A program made the position numbers and the translations under genes. Below, piece after piece: positions 8,370-16,814 of a stretch of 45,559 nucleotides of DNA; the first letter of the stretch is position 1; the number at the start of each line of letters is the position of its first letter. The stretch is taken from assembly GCA_934370925.1 (NCBI GenBank), contig CAKRNG010000017.1:1-45559 (forward strand), written 5' to 3'. This DNA comes from an uncultured Lacticaseibacillus sp. GTDB taxonomy: Bacteria; Bacillota; Bacilli; Lactobacillales; Lactobacillaceae. The notes under the pieces were generated by a model, which did not search any database, was not told the origin of the DNA, and saw only the letters and a program-made list of their open reading frames with translations.

Positions 8370-8774
8370 CCTCGCGCCACACCTGTATTTTAGAAGGACG
8401 GGGAATTGTGGTCGCCAACCCCACCAGAACGAAAGTCTTTCGTAACTTTTAAGCAGGAATCGTTGTGCGGAAAGGCGATTATTGCAAATGATGGCCCCGT
8501 TTGCTGCTTTCGAGGTAAGGCAATAGGGACTGGAATATTGTTTACGTAACTAAATAAACCGCTTTTTGAAAATGTGCGTTGTGTCATCGTGGCGCAACCG
8601 AAAAACTAGCCTTCTAGAGATAAATGTTTACGCCGAAAGATGACTTAATTGATGAGGTAATGTCTCTTTTTCACACATCTGTCGCCTGACAACGTGTTTT
8701 ATTCATTGCTGTTTTCATGTGTAGATGATAAAATTGGGGCAATCTATTAAAATGTGAAATGGGGAATAAATACT
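8370..8774. other. 405-base intergenic stretch with a promoter
   Basis: No gene is seen. It contains a 15-base hyphenated palindrome ACGAAAG-T-CTTTCGT (8429-8443) and, near its right end, a promoter for the downstream membrane protein: TTGCTG (8706-8711), 17 bases, TAAAAT (8729-8734). Confidence 0.55.
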
Positions 8775-10136
8775 ATGGATAGTGGCCAAGTCGCCTCGAG
8801 TTTATTGGTGATGGTCGTTACCTTCCTTTTCGCTGCATTCTTTGTGGCGAGTGAGTTTGCGCTGGTACAGAGTCGTCCCAGTGCGCTCGAGGAATTGTTA
8901 GACACCTCTTCTGGCCGGAAGCGGGGCAAGATTAAACGTGCTCTGAAAATGGTGCATAAGTTAAACGAATATCTTTCAACCACCCAAATCGGGGTAACCG
9001 TTGCGGGGTTAATTTTAGGGTGGATTGGTGAAGAAGTTGTCGAGTTCTTACTCGTTGATTTGCTCGGGATGCTTCACCTACAGTTGCCAGATGGTGGCCT
9101 GCACGTTGTTGGTGCTGTGCTCGGGATTATTCTTCTGACGTACTTTGAAGTGGTCCTAACTGAAATTGTGCCCAAGAATATTGCGATTGACTTTTCCACG
9201 AAGACACTGCTTTTCGTGGTGACACCATTGCACTATTTCCACATCATTTTTTACCCATTCGTTTGGTTCCTGAATGCGTCATCAACCGCCTTTTTACGGT
9301 TGATTGGGATTAAGCCAGCCGAAGAGGGCGCTGAAGCGTTCTCACAGGCAGAAATTCTGAACTTGAGCAAGACCGCCGTGACCACGGGGGATTTGGAAGA
9401 GAACGACGTTGTGTACATGGAGCGCGCGTTTGATCTGAATGATAAGACTGCGCGGGACGTGATGGTTGACCGGACGCGGCTTGAGGTCGTGGACATTACG
9501 GCAACGGTCAAGGAAGTCTTGCGGATGTATCTGGAGGAAGGGTTTAGTCGCTTCCCAGTTGTTGCAAACGGGGATAAGGATAAGATTCTCGGGTACGTTT
9601 ACGTCTATGACTTAATTCGCCAGTCCCGTGTGGATGATTCAATTCGTGTTTCCAAGATTTTACGTGCCATTGTAACGGTTCCTGAAAGCACGCCAATTCA
9701 CGACATCCTTCAGCAAATGATTAAGAGTCAGGCGCCAATGGTTGTTGTCTCAGACGAATACGGTGGGACAAGCGGGATTGTGACGGATAAGGACATTTAC
9801 GAAGAACTGTTTGGAACCGTTAAGGACGAAATCGATGACGTGTCAGATGAATACATTCTGGCAACGGATGAAGATAACGTCTACAAGGTGAGTGGGAAAA
9901 CCACGCTGTACGATTTCGAACGTTTCTTCCACACGAACTGGGAAGACTTCGAAGATTCCGACATCATTACGGTTGGCGGTTCTATTCTAGAAAGCCATCC
10001 AGACCTGAAGGAACACGATGTTGTCACGTTGGGTCGCTTCACGTTTGAAGCGGATGAAGTTGAACGTGGTTTCATTAGCTGGTTCAAGGTGACGGTTGGC
10101 CCAGAATTACCACCCGAAATAGACGAAGAAGACTAA
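8775..10136 (+). CDS. hemolysin-family CNNM/CorC membrane protein
   Basis: A protein of about 453 residues with the architecture DUF21 transmembrane domain (residues 1 to about 190, four hydrophobic segments), two CBS domains (about 200-330, including the pair around RDVMVDRTRLEVVD and SQAPMVVVSDEYGGTSGIVT), and the C-terminal CorC/HlyC domain. Relatives (YhdP, MpfA, CNNM) are implicated in magnesium homeostasis and efflux; the hemolysin label is historical. ATG at 8775 is preferred because GGGGA at 8760-8765 is well spaced; GTG at 8754 has no ribosome binding site. Monocistronic; its terminator region appears to be interrupted by repeat copy D. Confidence 0.87.
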   Translation: MDSGQVASSLLVMVVTFLFAAFFVASEFALVQSRPSALEELLDTSSGRKRGKIKRALKMVHKLNEYLSTTQIGVTVAGLILGWIGEEVVEFLLVDLLGMLHLQLPDGGLHVVGAVLGIILLTYFEVVLTEIVPKNIAIDFSTKTLLFVVTPLHYFHIIFYPFVWFLNASSTAFLRLIGIKPAEEGAEAFSQAEILNLSKTAVTTGDLEENDVVYMERAFDLNDKTARDVMVDRTRLEVVDITATVKEVLRMYLEEGFSRFPVVANGDKDKILGYVYVYDLIRQSRVDDSIRVSKILRAIVTVPESTPIHDILQQMIKSQAPMVVVSDEYGGTSGIVTDKDIYEELFGTVKDEIDDVSDEYILATDEDNVYKVSGKTTLYDFERFFHTNWEDFEDSDIITVGGSILESHPDLKEHDVVTLGRFTFEADEVERGFISWFKVTVGPELPPEIDEED

Positions 10137-10137
10137 A

Positions 10138-10324
10138 AAAACAAGATTAGGAGGCTACGCCAGAAGACGGTTTGGCACTGGTATACAAAGCAGGCCCGGT
10201 GGAAATCCCGAACTTAGGATTTCTACCGGGCCTGTTTTGTATGTTAGGGGGCAGTCTTCTGGCGCGCGACTGGATGTAATGTTCGTGAGCCTTGGACTTC
10301 TGGCGCACCCACTAATCTTGTTTT
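10138..10324 (+). repeat. MITE-like repeat, copy D, nested in an inverted repeat
   Basis: The element is 10151-10311, from GAGGCTACGCCAGAAGAC through the long hairpin (arms with GCAGGCCCGGT and ACCGGGCCTG) and the tail to CTTCTGGCGCACC. It is bracketed by a perfect 13-bp inverted repeat, AAAACAAGATTAG (10138-10150) and CTAATCTTGTTTT (10312-10324), which by itself looks like a bidirectional terminator. Confidence 0.88.
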
Positions 10325-10337
10325 ATATTGAAGGCAC

Positions 10338-11207
10338 TTATATTGTGTAGGTTTGCCAGTCGGGTGCGATAAAGACGCCGACAACACCTTCACCAGTGTG
10401 GACACCAACCGCTGGGCCAATGGTACCGCGGTCAACGGGGCTTTCAGGCATGGCTTTATCTAGTTGAGTTTCTAGTGCCGTCACTGCTTCGGGTGCATTC
10501 GCGTCGATAACGGAAAAACGTACGGGACCGTCGATTTGTTCAGCAGCGGTCAGGACGTTTGTGCCAACTTTCGCAATCGCGCGACGGGCAGTGCGTTCTT
10601 TACCCACGGGCATAATTTTGCCGTCCGTCATGCTTAAAATAGGCTTAATTGCCAACAGGTTGCCAAGAAAGGCGGTCGAGCCACTGATGCGTCCGGTTCG
10701 CAGCAGGTGCTTTAAGTCGTCCACCACGAACCAGACGGATACTTGTTCATTGAAGCGCGCTAAAACGGGGATGATTTCAGTTGGTGCAAGTCCAGCACTC
10801 AGCAAACGAGCGGCGAGTTTAACCTGAAAGCCAAGCCCTGCTGAAATAGATTTTGAATCCACGACGAATACCTTGATGGGATCATAATCCTGAACGAAAC
10901 CACGGAGACTGTCCACCATGCCACTTAAGGCGGCACTCAAATGAATGGACAGAACTGCATCGTAGCCTTCATCAGCGAGGCGCCGGTATTCGGCATCTAG
11001 ACGGGAGAGGGGAGCCTGTGCCGTCGAAGGAAGCGTGGTGTTTTTGTCGCGCATGCGCGTATAAAAGTCGTCACTACTGATCGTTTCGTTTTCGAAGTAT
11101 TCTTCCTGACCGAAGATGACCGTTAGTGGGACAACGGTCACATTCATTGCTTTGGCTTCTTCTGGATTCAAGTAGGCGGAACTGTCAGTAACAATAGCGG
11201 TCTTCAT
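10338..11207 (-). CDS. DegV family protein (fatty-acid-binding, FakB-like)
   Basis: A 289-residue DegV protein. The start MKTAIVTDSSAYL, the conserved THR/SER-containing TLPSTAQAP stretch, and SIHLSAALSG are typical of the family, whose members bind a fatty acid between two domains and, as FakB, present it to the kinase FakA for phosphorylation. Length matches the family. The gene reads leftwards and converges on the CorC-like gene across repeat copy D. No fakA is in the window. Which fatty acid it prefers cannot be read from the sequence. Confidence 0.87.
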   Translation of the reverse strand: MKTAIVTDSSAYLNPEEAKAMNVTVVPLTVIFGQEEYFENETISSDDFYTRMRDKNTTLPSTAQAPLSRLDAEYRRLADEGYDAVLSIHLSAALSGMVDSLRGFVQDYDPIKVFVVDSKSISAGLGFQVKLAARLLSAGLAPTEIIPVLARFNEQVSVWFVVDDLKHLLRTGRISGSTAFLGNLLAIKPILSMTDGKIMPVGKERTARRAIAKVGTNVLTAAEQIDGPVRFSVIDANAPEAVTALETQLDKAMPESPVDRGTIGPAVGVHTGEGVVGVFIAPDWQTYTI

Positions 11208-11852
11208 GGCTTGATTCTTCCTCCGTTCGGGTGCTTACGTTTGTAGGCTTTAGCGATATTGTATGTGTCCAGACCAGTCACGGCAAGGTTTCAGGTGTCA
11301 CGTTAGGGTAGGGCCGGTGCGTGCTGGTGGTCTCCGTTGCGGGCTTATGAGGGCCGGAACGTGGTGTGGGCAAGGCCGGTGCGTACTGGTGGTCTCCGCT
11401 ACGGGCTTAGGGGGCCGGAACGTGGTGTGGCCGGCTCCAGCCGCTGACGCGTCTTCCGCCTGAAAAGTAAGCCTTGGCTCGCTCCGCTCTCGCAAGTCTT
11501 CCTTTTCGCCAGTCTGACCAAAAACCGGTCAGACTTCCACCACTTGGCCCCCACGCCCTTCACTACGACCACCAGTACGCACCTACATAGATTAGTTGGA
11601 GAAATCCCCCCTCTTTATTTAGGAAAAAACTTTTCAGGCGGGACATTCGCGGCTGCGCGCGAATGTCTTATCGAGGATAGATTTGCTCACTAAAGTTTGA
11701 TTGACTGGTATTGTTGACTCCGAGTTTCAATGTAACCAATCAACGAACGGATGCAACGAAAGGAGCGACAGCGACGTTGCGTCAATATCTTTCCCCCGCA
11801 ACCGCCGTATGCTAAGCTATGGGGAGAATAAACGAAGATGAGGTTAAGCTAA
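11208..11852. other. 645-base non-coding region rich in direct and inverted repeats
   Basis: No protein gene is credible. Two near-identical direct repeats lie at 11312-11369 and 11374-11430. A third, partial copy is inverted near 11536-11584; 17 bases (11378-11394) match 11567-11583 exactly in inversion. Further inverted pairs are CCGCCTGAAAAGT (11456-11468) with 11629-11641, AGTCTGACC (11511-11519) with GGTCAGACT (11527-11535), and ACATTCGCG (11643-11651) with CGCGAATGT (11658-11666). The region can fold as one large nested structure. The amidotransferase promoter must lie at the right end. Confidence 0.75.
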
Positions 11853-12476
11853 ATGATAATTGATGTCATGCAGCATAGTGAGTTAGAAGGCTTAGGCGCG
11901 ATTGTCGACTGGGCGGAAGCGGCCGAAGTTGAGTTGCGTGTGCACCGTTTGGATGAGGGGGAAGATATTCGTGCCTTGAATCCTGCTGATATGGACGGCT
12001 TGCTCATTTTAGGCGGTCCCACGAGCGTGAATGATGACGATGCGTGGATTGCGGCCGAGCGAATTTTGATTCGTAGTCTGGACAAGCTCGGACGTCCCGT
12101 ATTTGGGATTTGTTTTGGGGCACAGCAGATTGTACGTGCATTTGGGGCGCCTGTTTTTGAGGGGACGCCAGAAATGGGCTTCTCTGAAGTGACGGCCATT
12201 GAAAGTGGGACAAAATTTACCGCCTTTCACTGGCATGAAGAACGAATGGCAGAACTTCCTGGTGCCGTGCAACTTTTCACTAACGATGTGACGCCTAATC
12301 AAGGGTTCAAGTACCACGCGCACATTCGCGGACTTCAGTTCCACCTTGAAGTGACCGCTGATCAAGTTGAAGCATTGGCAGAATCACAACAAGTGCCGGT
12401 TGCAACTGCGGGGATTGATTTTACCGCGATGCATGAACGGCTAAATGAGCAGTTAGACACTACCTTCATGGGCTAG
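11853..12476 (+). CDS. class I glutamine amidotransferase (GATase1) protein
   Basis: A free-standing GATase1 domain of 207 residues. The nucleophile elbow GICFGAQ (Cys near residue 88) and the catalytic His-Glu in LQFHLEVT are present, as are LILGGPTSV and the loop FHWHEERM typical of GMP-synthase-like standalone amidotransferases. It would hydrolyse glutamine or a gamma-glutamyl substrate; no synthase partner is adjacent, so the acceptor is unknown. ATG at 11853 follows GATGAGG. The gene is flanked by the repeat-rich region on its left and repeat copy E on its right and seems to be transcribed alone. Confidence 0.84.
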   Translation: MIIDVMQHSELEGLGAIVDWAEAAEVELRVHRLDEGEDIRALNPADMDGLLILGGPTSVNDDDAWIAAERILIRSLDKLGRPVFGICFGAQQIVRAFGAPVFEGTPEMGFSEVTAIESGTKFTAFHWHEERMAELPGAVQLFTNDVTPNQGFKYHAHIRGLQFHLEVTADQVEALAESQQVPVATAGIDFTAMHERLNEQLDTTFMG

Positions 12477-12514
12477 TGCGTGAGGCGGAAGTAAATAACG
12501 CAATAAACAAACGG

Positions 12515-12677
12515 GAGGCTGCGCCAGAAGAAGGTTTGGCCCCGGTATACAAGGCAGGCCCGGTGGAAATCCCGAACTTAGGATTTCTACCGGGCCTGCC
12601 TTGTATGTTAGGGGACGGTCTTCTGGCGCGCGACTAGGATGTAACGTTCGAGTGCTCCGAACTTCTGACGCGCAACC
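12515..12677 (+). repeat. MITE-like repeat, copy E
   Basis: Full-length unit between convergent genes: GAGGCTGCGCCAGAAG, long hairpin with arms GGCAGGCCCGGT and ACCGGGCCTGCC, inner arm GTCTTCTGGCGC, tail GACTAGGATGTAACGTTCG, and a diverged terminal arm ending CTTCTGACGCGCAACC. Confidence 0.88.
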
Positions 12678-12701
12678 GAAGTTAATGCTCGTGTATTTTC
12701 G

Positions 12702-13253
12702 TTAATTTCGCTTATACAACCGTCGCCGCTGCATGATGATGATAACTTCGTGATTAGGCAAGATGTGGGCGGGGCTAGCGTGCCAACTACCTGCTTCCTG
12801 ATCCGTTGCGTGAACGGCTTGTTGCAGAACGCCCAGTGCCTCGGGTTGACCGCTAATGGCGAGAATCCCGTGACCGTGACGCAATAGGCGTGAAATGGTG
12901 GCGAGGTAGGGCGCATCCGTTTTGGTGACGCCCGCCGCAACTAGAATGTCGAATTGCCCCCCAATTTGGGGCCAGAAAGTGCTTGGCATTAAGCGGTAAC
13001 GTAACCGAGCGGAACCCGCCTGCTGCCGTGCACGGGTAATTGCTTCAGCATCTGCGTCAATACCGGTCGCGCCAATCGCACCCGCTGCAATCGCCTGGCG
13101 ACATAACCAGCCGTTGCCACAGTTCAGAACAAGCACGTGCCGCCCCGCAAAGTCAGGGAGAAGCTTACTCAGCTGCATCCATTCAGGGCTGGTACGTTCA
13201 CTGGTAGCACGCCGCATGTCAGCGCCGGCCATTGTGGGATATTTGTTCTTCAA
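12702..13253 (-). CDS. class I SAM-dependent methyltransferase-like protein, divergent
   Basis: About 183 residues. Motif I reads VLVLNCGNGW instead of the usual VLDLGCGxGW, followed by the acidic motif-II strand TGIDADAEAI; the later part GHGILAISGQP resembles the post-motif region. The known family of this type is usually about 240 residues and has an N-terminal ENKYDDPEFF-type start; here NKYPT is all that remains, so the protein is shortened and may have lost activity. A start at TTG 13253 is tentative; TTG at 13280 would overlap the upstream gene. It is the last gene of a leftward group with the small protein and the phosphatase. Confidence 0.6.
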   Translation of the reverse strand: MKNKYPTMAGADMRRATSERTSPEWMQLSKLLPDFAGRHVLVLNCGNGWLCRQAIAAGAIGATGIDADAEAITRARQQAGSARLRYRLMPSTFWPQIGGQFDILVAAGVTKTDAPYLATISRLLRHGHGILAISGQPEALGVLQQAVHATDQEAGSWHASPAHILPNHEVIIIMQRRRLYKRN

Positions 13254-13269
13254 TGTTTTCAGTCCATTT

Positions 13270-13635
13270 CTAGTCGACAAAATTCAGCTGGTACTCGTGC
13301 TTTTGCAGGTCAATATTCACGCTGACGTGCCGGTTCAAATCCGTCACGATGTCGCGCGCGCCTTCCATCTTGGCTTCGAAGTTGAAAAAATTGTTCTGTG
13401 CCGCGAATACGGCGAAATCATAGTTTTCCGCAATGAAAGCAGCATCCGTCACGAATTTCAGATTATTCTGATCGTGGCGACTGCCCGCACGAAGAACGGA
13501 GTCGATGTAGTGGTAAAGTTCACTTGGTGTGAAGTGAAGGGGCTGCGTCAGCTTGGTGCTGATGGTGAATTCTGGAATGTCATCAACCGTGTTGGTGTTA
13601 ACGGTGACTTGTGTGAGTGCTTGATAGAGTTTCAT
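13270..13635 (-). CDS. small conserved-looking protein of unknown function
   Basis: A 121-residue soluble protein beginning MKLYQALTQVTVN. ATG at 13635 has AAAGGA about 10 bases upstream; an alternative TTG at 13641 is closer to it. Composition is mixed alpha/beta with no membrane segment or Cys. I do not recognise the family. It lies 39 bases after the phosphatase stop and directly before the methyltransferase-like gene, suggesting a three-gene leftward operon. Confidence 0.65.
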   Translation of the reverse strand: MKLYQALTQVTVNTNTVDDIPEFTISTKLTQPLHFTPSELYHYIDSVLRAGSRHDQNNLKFVTDAAFIAENYDFAVFAAQNNFFNFEAKMEGARDIVTDLNRHVSVNIDLQKHEYQLNFVD

Positions 13636-13674
13636 AACCAAATGATCCTTTCAAACGAAGATAATTGGGGCCGA

Positions 13675-14463
13675 CTAAGCGAGGTACAGGTGCTTGAGGT
13701 CCGCCACTTGATTATCGGAAAGTGAGAGTGCATCGTTCAGGTAGCCCTGCATGGTGCCGTAATGGGTGTTAATCACGCTGATGGCTTTATCCAGGTAATC
13801 TGCCTTAACCGTCCACAAGTCATGGATGCTTTGTTCAAGGTTGGCGTTACCACCCTTTTCACGGATGCTAGCGAGCATTTCTTGTAGGGGCACCTGAATG
13901 TAGTCATTCGCGGCCAAATAGTCTGCACGAATGGCCTGCGCGTCAACGCCGAGCGCGGAGAGGAGGTAGACGGCACCCATCCCAGTCCGATCCTTCCCGG
14001 CGGAGCAGTGGAATAAGAGGGCAGATTGATCGCCGTGATTACTCAGCAGAAGATCGAAGAATTGACGGTAGGATGCTTGCGCGTTGGGTTGTAGCACCAT
14101 GTCGGCGTAAGTCTGAATCATATTGTCATAGCCGCCTTGTCCGTTCAATGCGAATTCTTGTTGCTCTTCTTCCCAACTTTTGGAGACTTTGGTTTCGTCA
14201 ACTGGGAAAACGGGCAAGAAGTGGTAACTGGCACCAACTGGGACGCGGTCAGGCGCACTTTTGCGTTCATCTGGCGAGCGAAAATCAACGTCATATTTGA
14301 CCCCGTAATCAGCAAGAAATTGGACGTCACGGTCAGAAAGCAAATCAAGTTTTCCGGACCGAATTAAACGGTGCGTCTTAATCCGCTGCCCCGAAACGGT
14401 CTTGTAGCCGCCAAGGTCGCGAAAGTTAAAGCCGTGGTGGATGTTGAGCAAATTTGGTTCCAA
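13675..14463 (-). CDS. tyrosine-protein phosphatase (Y_phosphatase3/LipA-like)
   Basis: About 262 residues. The N-terminal element NFRDLGGYKT and the P-loop HCSAGKDRTG (CX5R, with Lys-Asp after Gly) are those of the atypical bacterial phosphatases that include Listeria LipA and mycobacterial PtpB, which act on phosphotyrosine and in some cases phosphoinositides. No signal peptide is present, so it is probably cytoplasmic. TTG at 14463 is favoured because GAGG lies 8 bases upstream; GTG codons at 14478 and 14472 overlap that site. It is the first gene of the leftward group. Its natural substrate is unknown. Confidence 0.83.
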   Translation of the reverse strand: MEPNLLNIHHGFNFRDLGGYKTVSGQRIKTHRLIRSGKLDLLSDRDVQFLADYGVKYDVDFRSPDERKSAPDRVPVGASYHFLPVFPVDETKVSKSWEEEQQEFALNGQGGYDNMIQTYADMVLQPNAQASYRQFFDLLLSNHGDQSALLFHCSAGKDRTGMGAVYLLSALGVDAQAIRADYLAANDYIQVPLQEMLASIREKGGNANLEQSIHDLWTVKADYLDKAISVINTHYGTMQGYLNDALSLSDNQVADLKHLYLA

Positions 14464-14587
14464 ATCGTGCACCCTCACTTTACAAATTTTAAGTTAATGA
14501 TAGCACATGGGAGCGAAAATACGTTAAGGGTGAACGTGAAAAAGGGTGGTTTCTGATGGTGAAACAGAGGTGATAGACAACAAAGGG

Positions 14588-14747
14588 GGTTGCACCAGAA
14601 ATTAAAGACACATGAACGTTACATCCAGTCGCGCGCCAGAAGACTGTCCCCTAACATACAAGGCGGTCCCGGCAGAAATCCTAAGTTCGGGATTTCCGCC
14701 GGGACCGCCTTGTATATCGGGGCCAAACCGTCTTCTGGCGCAGCCTC
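14588..14747 (-). repeat. MITE-like repeat, copy F
   Basis: Full-length minus-strand unit: GGTTGCACCAGAA at the left end, tail, inner arm, long hairpin with arms GGCGGTCCCGGC and GCCGGGACCGCC, and CTTCTGGCGCAGCCTC at the right end. Its hairpin differs from copies D, E and J by paired substitutions. It fills most of the 302-base gap between the XRE and phosphatase genes, both of which read leftwards. Confidence 0.88.
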
Positions 14748-14765
14748 ATTTGAATGTTAATCGGA

Positions 14766-15161
14766 TTAATCGTTATCTTTTTGTGCAAGCAAGATGCCGG
14801 AGATAAAGGCAGCGAACAGGTGCTTGTCGGATTCGGAAACGAGCTTGCCGTTGTAGCTCAGCTGGGTTTCGGGCGCAATGATGTCTTCCACACGAATGGC
14901 ATCAGAAGCAGCTGTTTCTTCAACGGGTTCCTTGGTGGCATACTTGTCAGGGTAAGCCAGTGCCAGGAGTTCAAGTGGGTCCATTTCGTAGTATTCAGCA
15001 AGCTTGCGCACACTGCGTTCACTTGGGAGGTTTTGTTCATTTTCCCACTTCGTAAAGCTGGCTGGGGAAGTGTGTGTAACCTTTGCAACTTCAACGATTG
15101 ATTCGCCACGGTTCTTGCGAATTCGGCGTAATGCTGAACCAATAGTGTTTTCCATATTCAT
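14766..15161 (-). CDS. XRE-family helix-turn-helix protein
   Basis: About 131 residues. The N-terminal HTH_3 domain is IGSALRRIRKNRGESIVEVA, then SPASFTKWENEQNLPSERSVRKLAEYYEMDP, a canonical Cro/CI-type fold. The C-terminal half is acidic and has no recognised domain. Starts at 15161 and 15155 (ATG) are both possible; the upstream GTGGTG is a weak site. Monocistronic and leftward. There is no phage or toxin gene nearby, so it is probably a housekeeping regulator rather than an immunity repressor. Confidence 0.8.
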   Translation of the reverse strand: MNMENTIGSALRRIRKNRGESIVEVAKVTHTSPASFTKWENEQNLPSERSVRKLAEYYEMDPLELLALAYPDKYATKEPVEETAASDAIRVEDIIAPETQLSYNGKLVSESDKHLFAAFISGILLAQKDND

Positions 15162-15495
15162 GATGCACCACATTTCTATAATTTTGTTTAACTATAATGT
15201 ACCTAGTTACTATTCAAAATGCAAACAATAACTGACGGTAAATATTGGAAATGGCGAAATATTTATTAAAAGTTTGATATTTTTAGGTGTAACAAGTATT
15301 GCGAGTGTTGTCAATTAATTATGTCACCGAGAATAGTTCGTATTTTAAGTTCAGGGTACCGCTTACACTTGTTTTTTTCCGCTGGGGGACGTATTCTTAA
15401 ATAAACAGGGGAAACGCCTGAAGTGTCCAAACACTTTTAGAATGCCGGCAACCGCCAATCCCCGGTTAAAACAGATGTAAGGGAGTTGAACTGGT
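15162..15495. other. 334-base AT-rich divergent promoter region
   Basis: No gene. For the leftward XRE gene a -10-like TATAGT (complement of 15191-15196) and TTGAAT (complement of 15212-15217) are separated by 15 bases. For the rightward usp gene only a weak candidate is seen (TTGTCA at 15308-15313). The long leader before usp shows no recognised riboswitch. Confidence 0.4.
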
Positions 15496-15942
15496 ATGGA
15501 ACAAGAATACGAACGTTTGCTAGTCCCTGTAGATGGGTCAGAAGAAGCAGAGCTTGCCTTTAAGAAGGCCATCAAGGTCGCAATTGGGAATCACGCGCGC
15601 ATTGATATTCTGAACGTGCTCGACACGAAGCAGTTTATCGGCAGTTATGGGGGCATGATTTCTGGGGATGCGATTTACCAGCTGACGCAGGACTCCCAGG
15701 AATATCTGGAACGGCTACAGAAGGAAGCAAAGGATGCGGGTGTCCGCGATGTCGCAATTCACGTTCGTTTTGGGAACCCCAAGAACGTCATTGCAACGGA
15801 CTTCCCTCACGAGTACCACACGGATCTCATTATGATCGGCTCAACCGGTTTGAACGCGGTTGAACGTCTCCTTGTTGGGAGCGTCACCGAATATGTGAAC
15901 CGGACGGCACCGTGCGACGTTTTGATTGTCAAGACGAAGTAA
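15496..15942 (+). CDS. universal stress protein, UspA family
   Basis: A 148-residue single Usp domain. It opens YERLLVPVDGSEEAELAF and carries the ATP-binding signature near the end, GSTGLNAVERLLVGSVTEYV, followed by the last strand CDVLIVK. ATG at 15496 follows GGGAG. A strong terminator follows directly, so it is monocistronic. It is a paralogue of the protein at 19719 but differs in N-terminal extension and spacing. Usp proteins respond to growth arrest and stress; the exact role in lactobacilli is not settled. Confidence 0.9.
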   Translation: MEQEYERLLVPVDGSEEAELAFKKAIKVAIGNHARIDILNVLDTKQFIGSYGGMISGDAIYQLTQDSQEYLERLQKEAKDAGVRDVAIHVRFGNPKNVIATDFPHEYHTDLIMIGSTGLNAVERLLVGSVTEYVNRTAPCDVLIVKTK

Positions 15943-15954
15943 ATTTAATCACGC

Positions 15955-15988
15955 GACAGCGGACGGCGAAAGTTGTCCGCTGTTTTTA
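15955..15988 (+). terminator. intrinsic terminator after usp
   Basis: ACAGCGGAC and GTCCGCTGT form a 9-bp stem with loop GGCGAAAGTT, followed by TTTTTA. Confidence 0.88.
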
Positions 15989-16085
15989 TGCTATTTGACC
16001 AATAATTTTTTCGTGAACACGGGGTTTTAGGGGTGAAAAAGCGTAATCTAGTTTATAACGCAACCTAAGTGTACGGAGGAAGACA

Positions 16086-16652
16086 ATGTTAAAGCCATTA
16101 CCGGGAACGCCAGCTGACTTTTGGGCAAATAAAAATGAACTGTTACGCAACTACTATGAGCATGATTGGGGCGTACCGAAGCGGGGCGATGCGCTTTTGT
16201 TTGAGCTGCTGACGCTCGAAATTTTTTCTTCGGGGCTCAATTGGCAGATGATGCTGAAAAAACGTGCGTCATTTCAGCGTGTGTTTATGAACTATGAATT
16301 AGACCAAATTGCTGCGTTTGGCGAATCCGATATTGCGCGGTTATTAATGGATACATCGATTGTTCGCAATCGGAGTAAGATTGAATCTGTCATTGCGAAT
16401 GCACAGGCGGCACAACATATTCAGGAAACGTCTGGGTCGTTCACGAATTATGTGTGGTCATTTACGGCGGGCGAACAACTCGTTTTGGCACCAGCGACGC
16501 CCGAAGAGATTCCGACACAGGACGATTTGTCACGACGCGTGTCACGACAAATGAAGAAGGACGGTTTTCGTTTTGTGGGCCCCGTGATCGCCAGGAATTT
16601 TTTGCAGGCGTGCGGCGTTATCGATGATCGCATTGTGCCAGTGCAAGCATAA
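16086..16652 (+). CDS. tag: DNA-3-methyladenine glycosylase I (Tag), zinc site degenerate
   Basis: A 188-residue Tag-family base-excision enzyme that removes 3-methyladenine from DNA. EHDWGVP, the catalytic-site stretch TLEIFSSGLNW, LKKRASF, VWSF and FVGPVIARNFLQACGVIDD align with the family. In the E. coli enzyme, zinc is held by Cys4, His17, His175 and Cys179. Here the N-terminus has no Cys, the late His position reads Arg (DDRIV) and the last Cys reads Pro, leaving only the early His. The zinc snap is therefore absent, while the active-site Glu and Trp are kept. RBS GGAGGA is well placed. Monocistronic or followed by the unknown gene at 16815. Confidence 0.87.
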   Translation: MLKPLPGTPADFWANKNELLRNYYEHDWGVPKRGDALLFELLTLEIFSSGLNWQMMLKKRASFQRVFMNYELDQIAAFGESDIARLLMDTSIVRNRSKIESVIANAQAAQHIQETSGSFTNYVWSFTAGEQLVLAPATPEEIPTQDDLSRRVSRQMKKDGFRFVGPVIARNFLQACGVIDDRIVPVQA

Positions 16653-16814
16653 GGTGAACTTTCCATCACAACTGGTACCTGTAACTGAAGGAAATCGCCC
16701 TTTTGTGATACAATAATTGACGACAAGGGCGCGAATAATGTGCTCAGTGAGAATGGCCATGAACAGGATGGCGATATAAAGGATACGCGTTTGCGTGATA
16801 AGCAGGAGGACATG

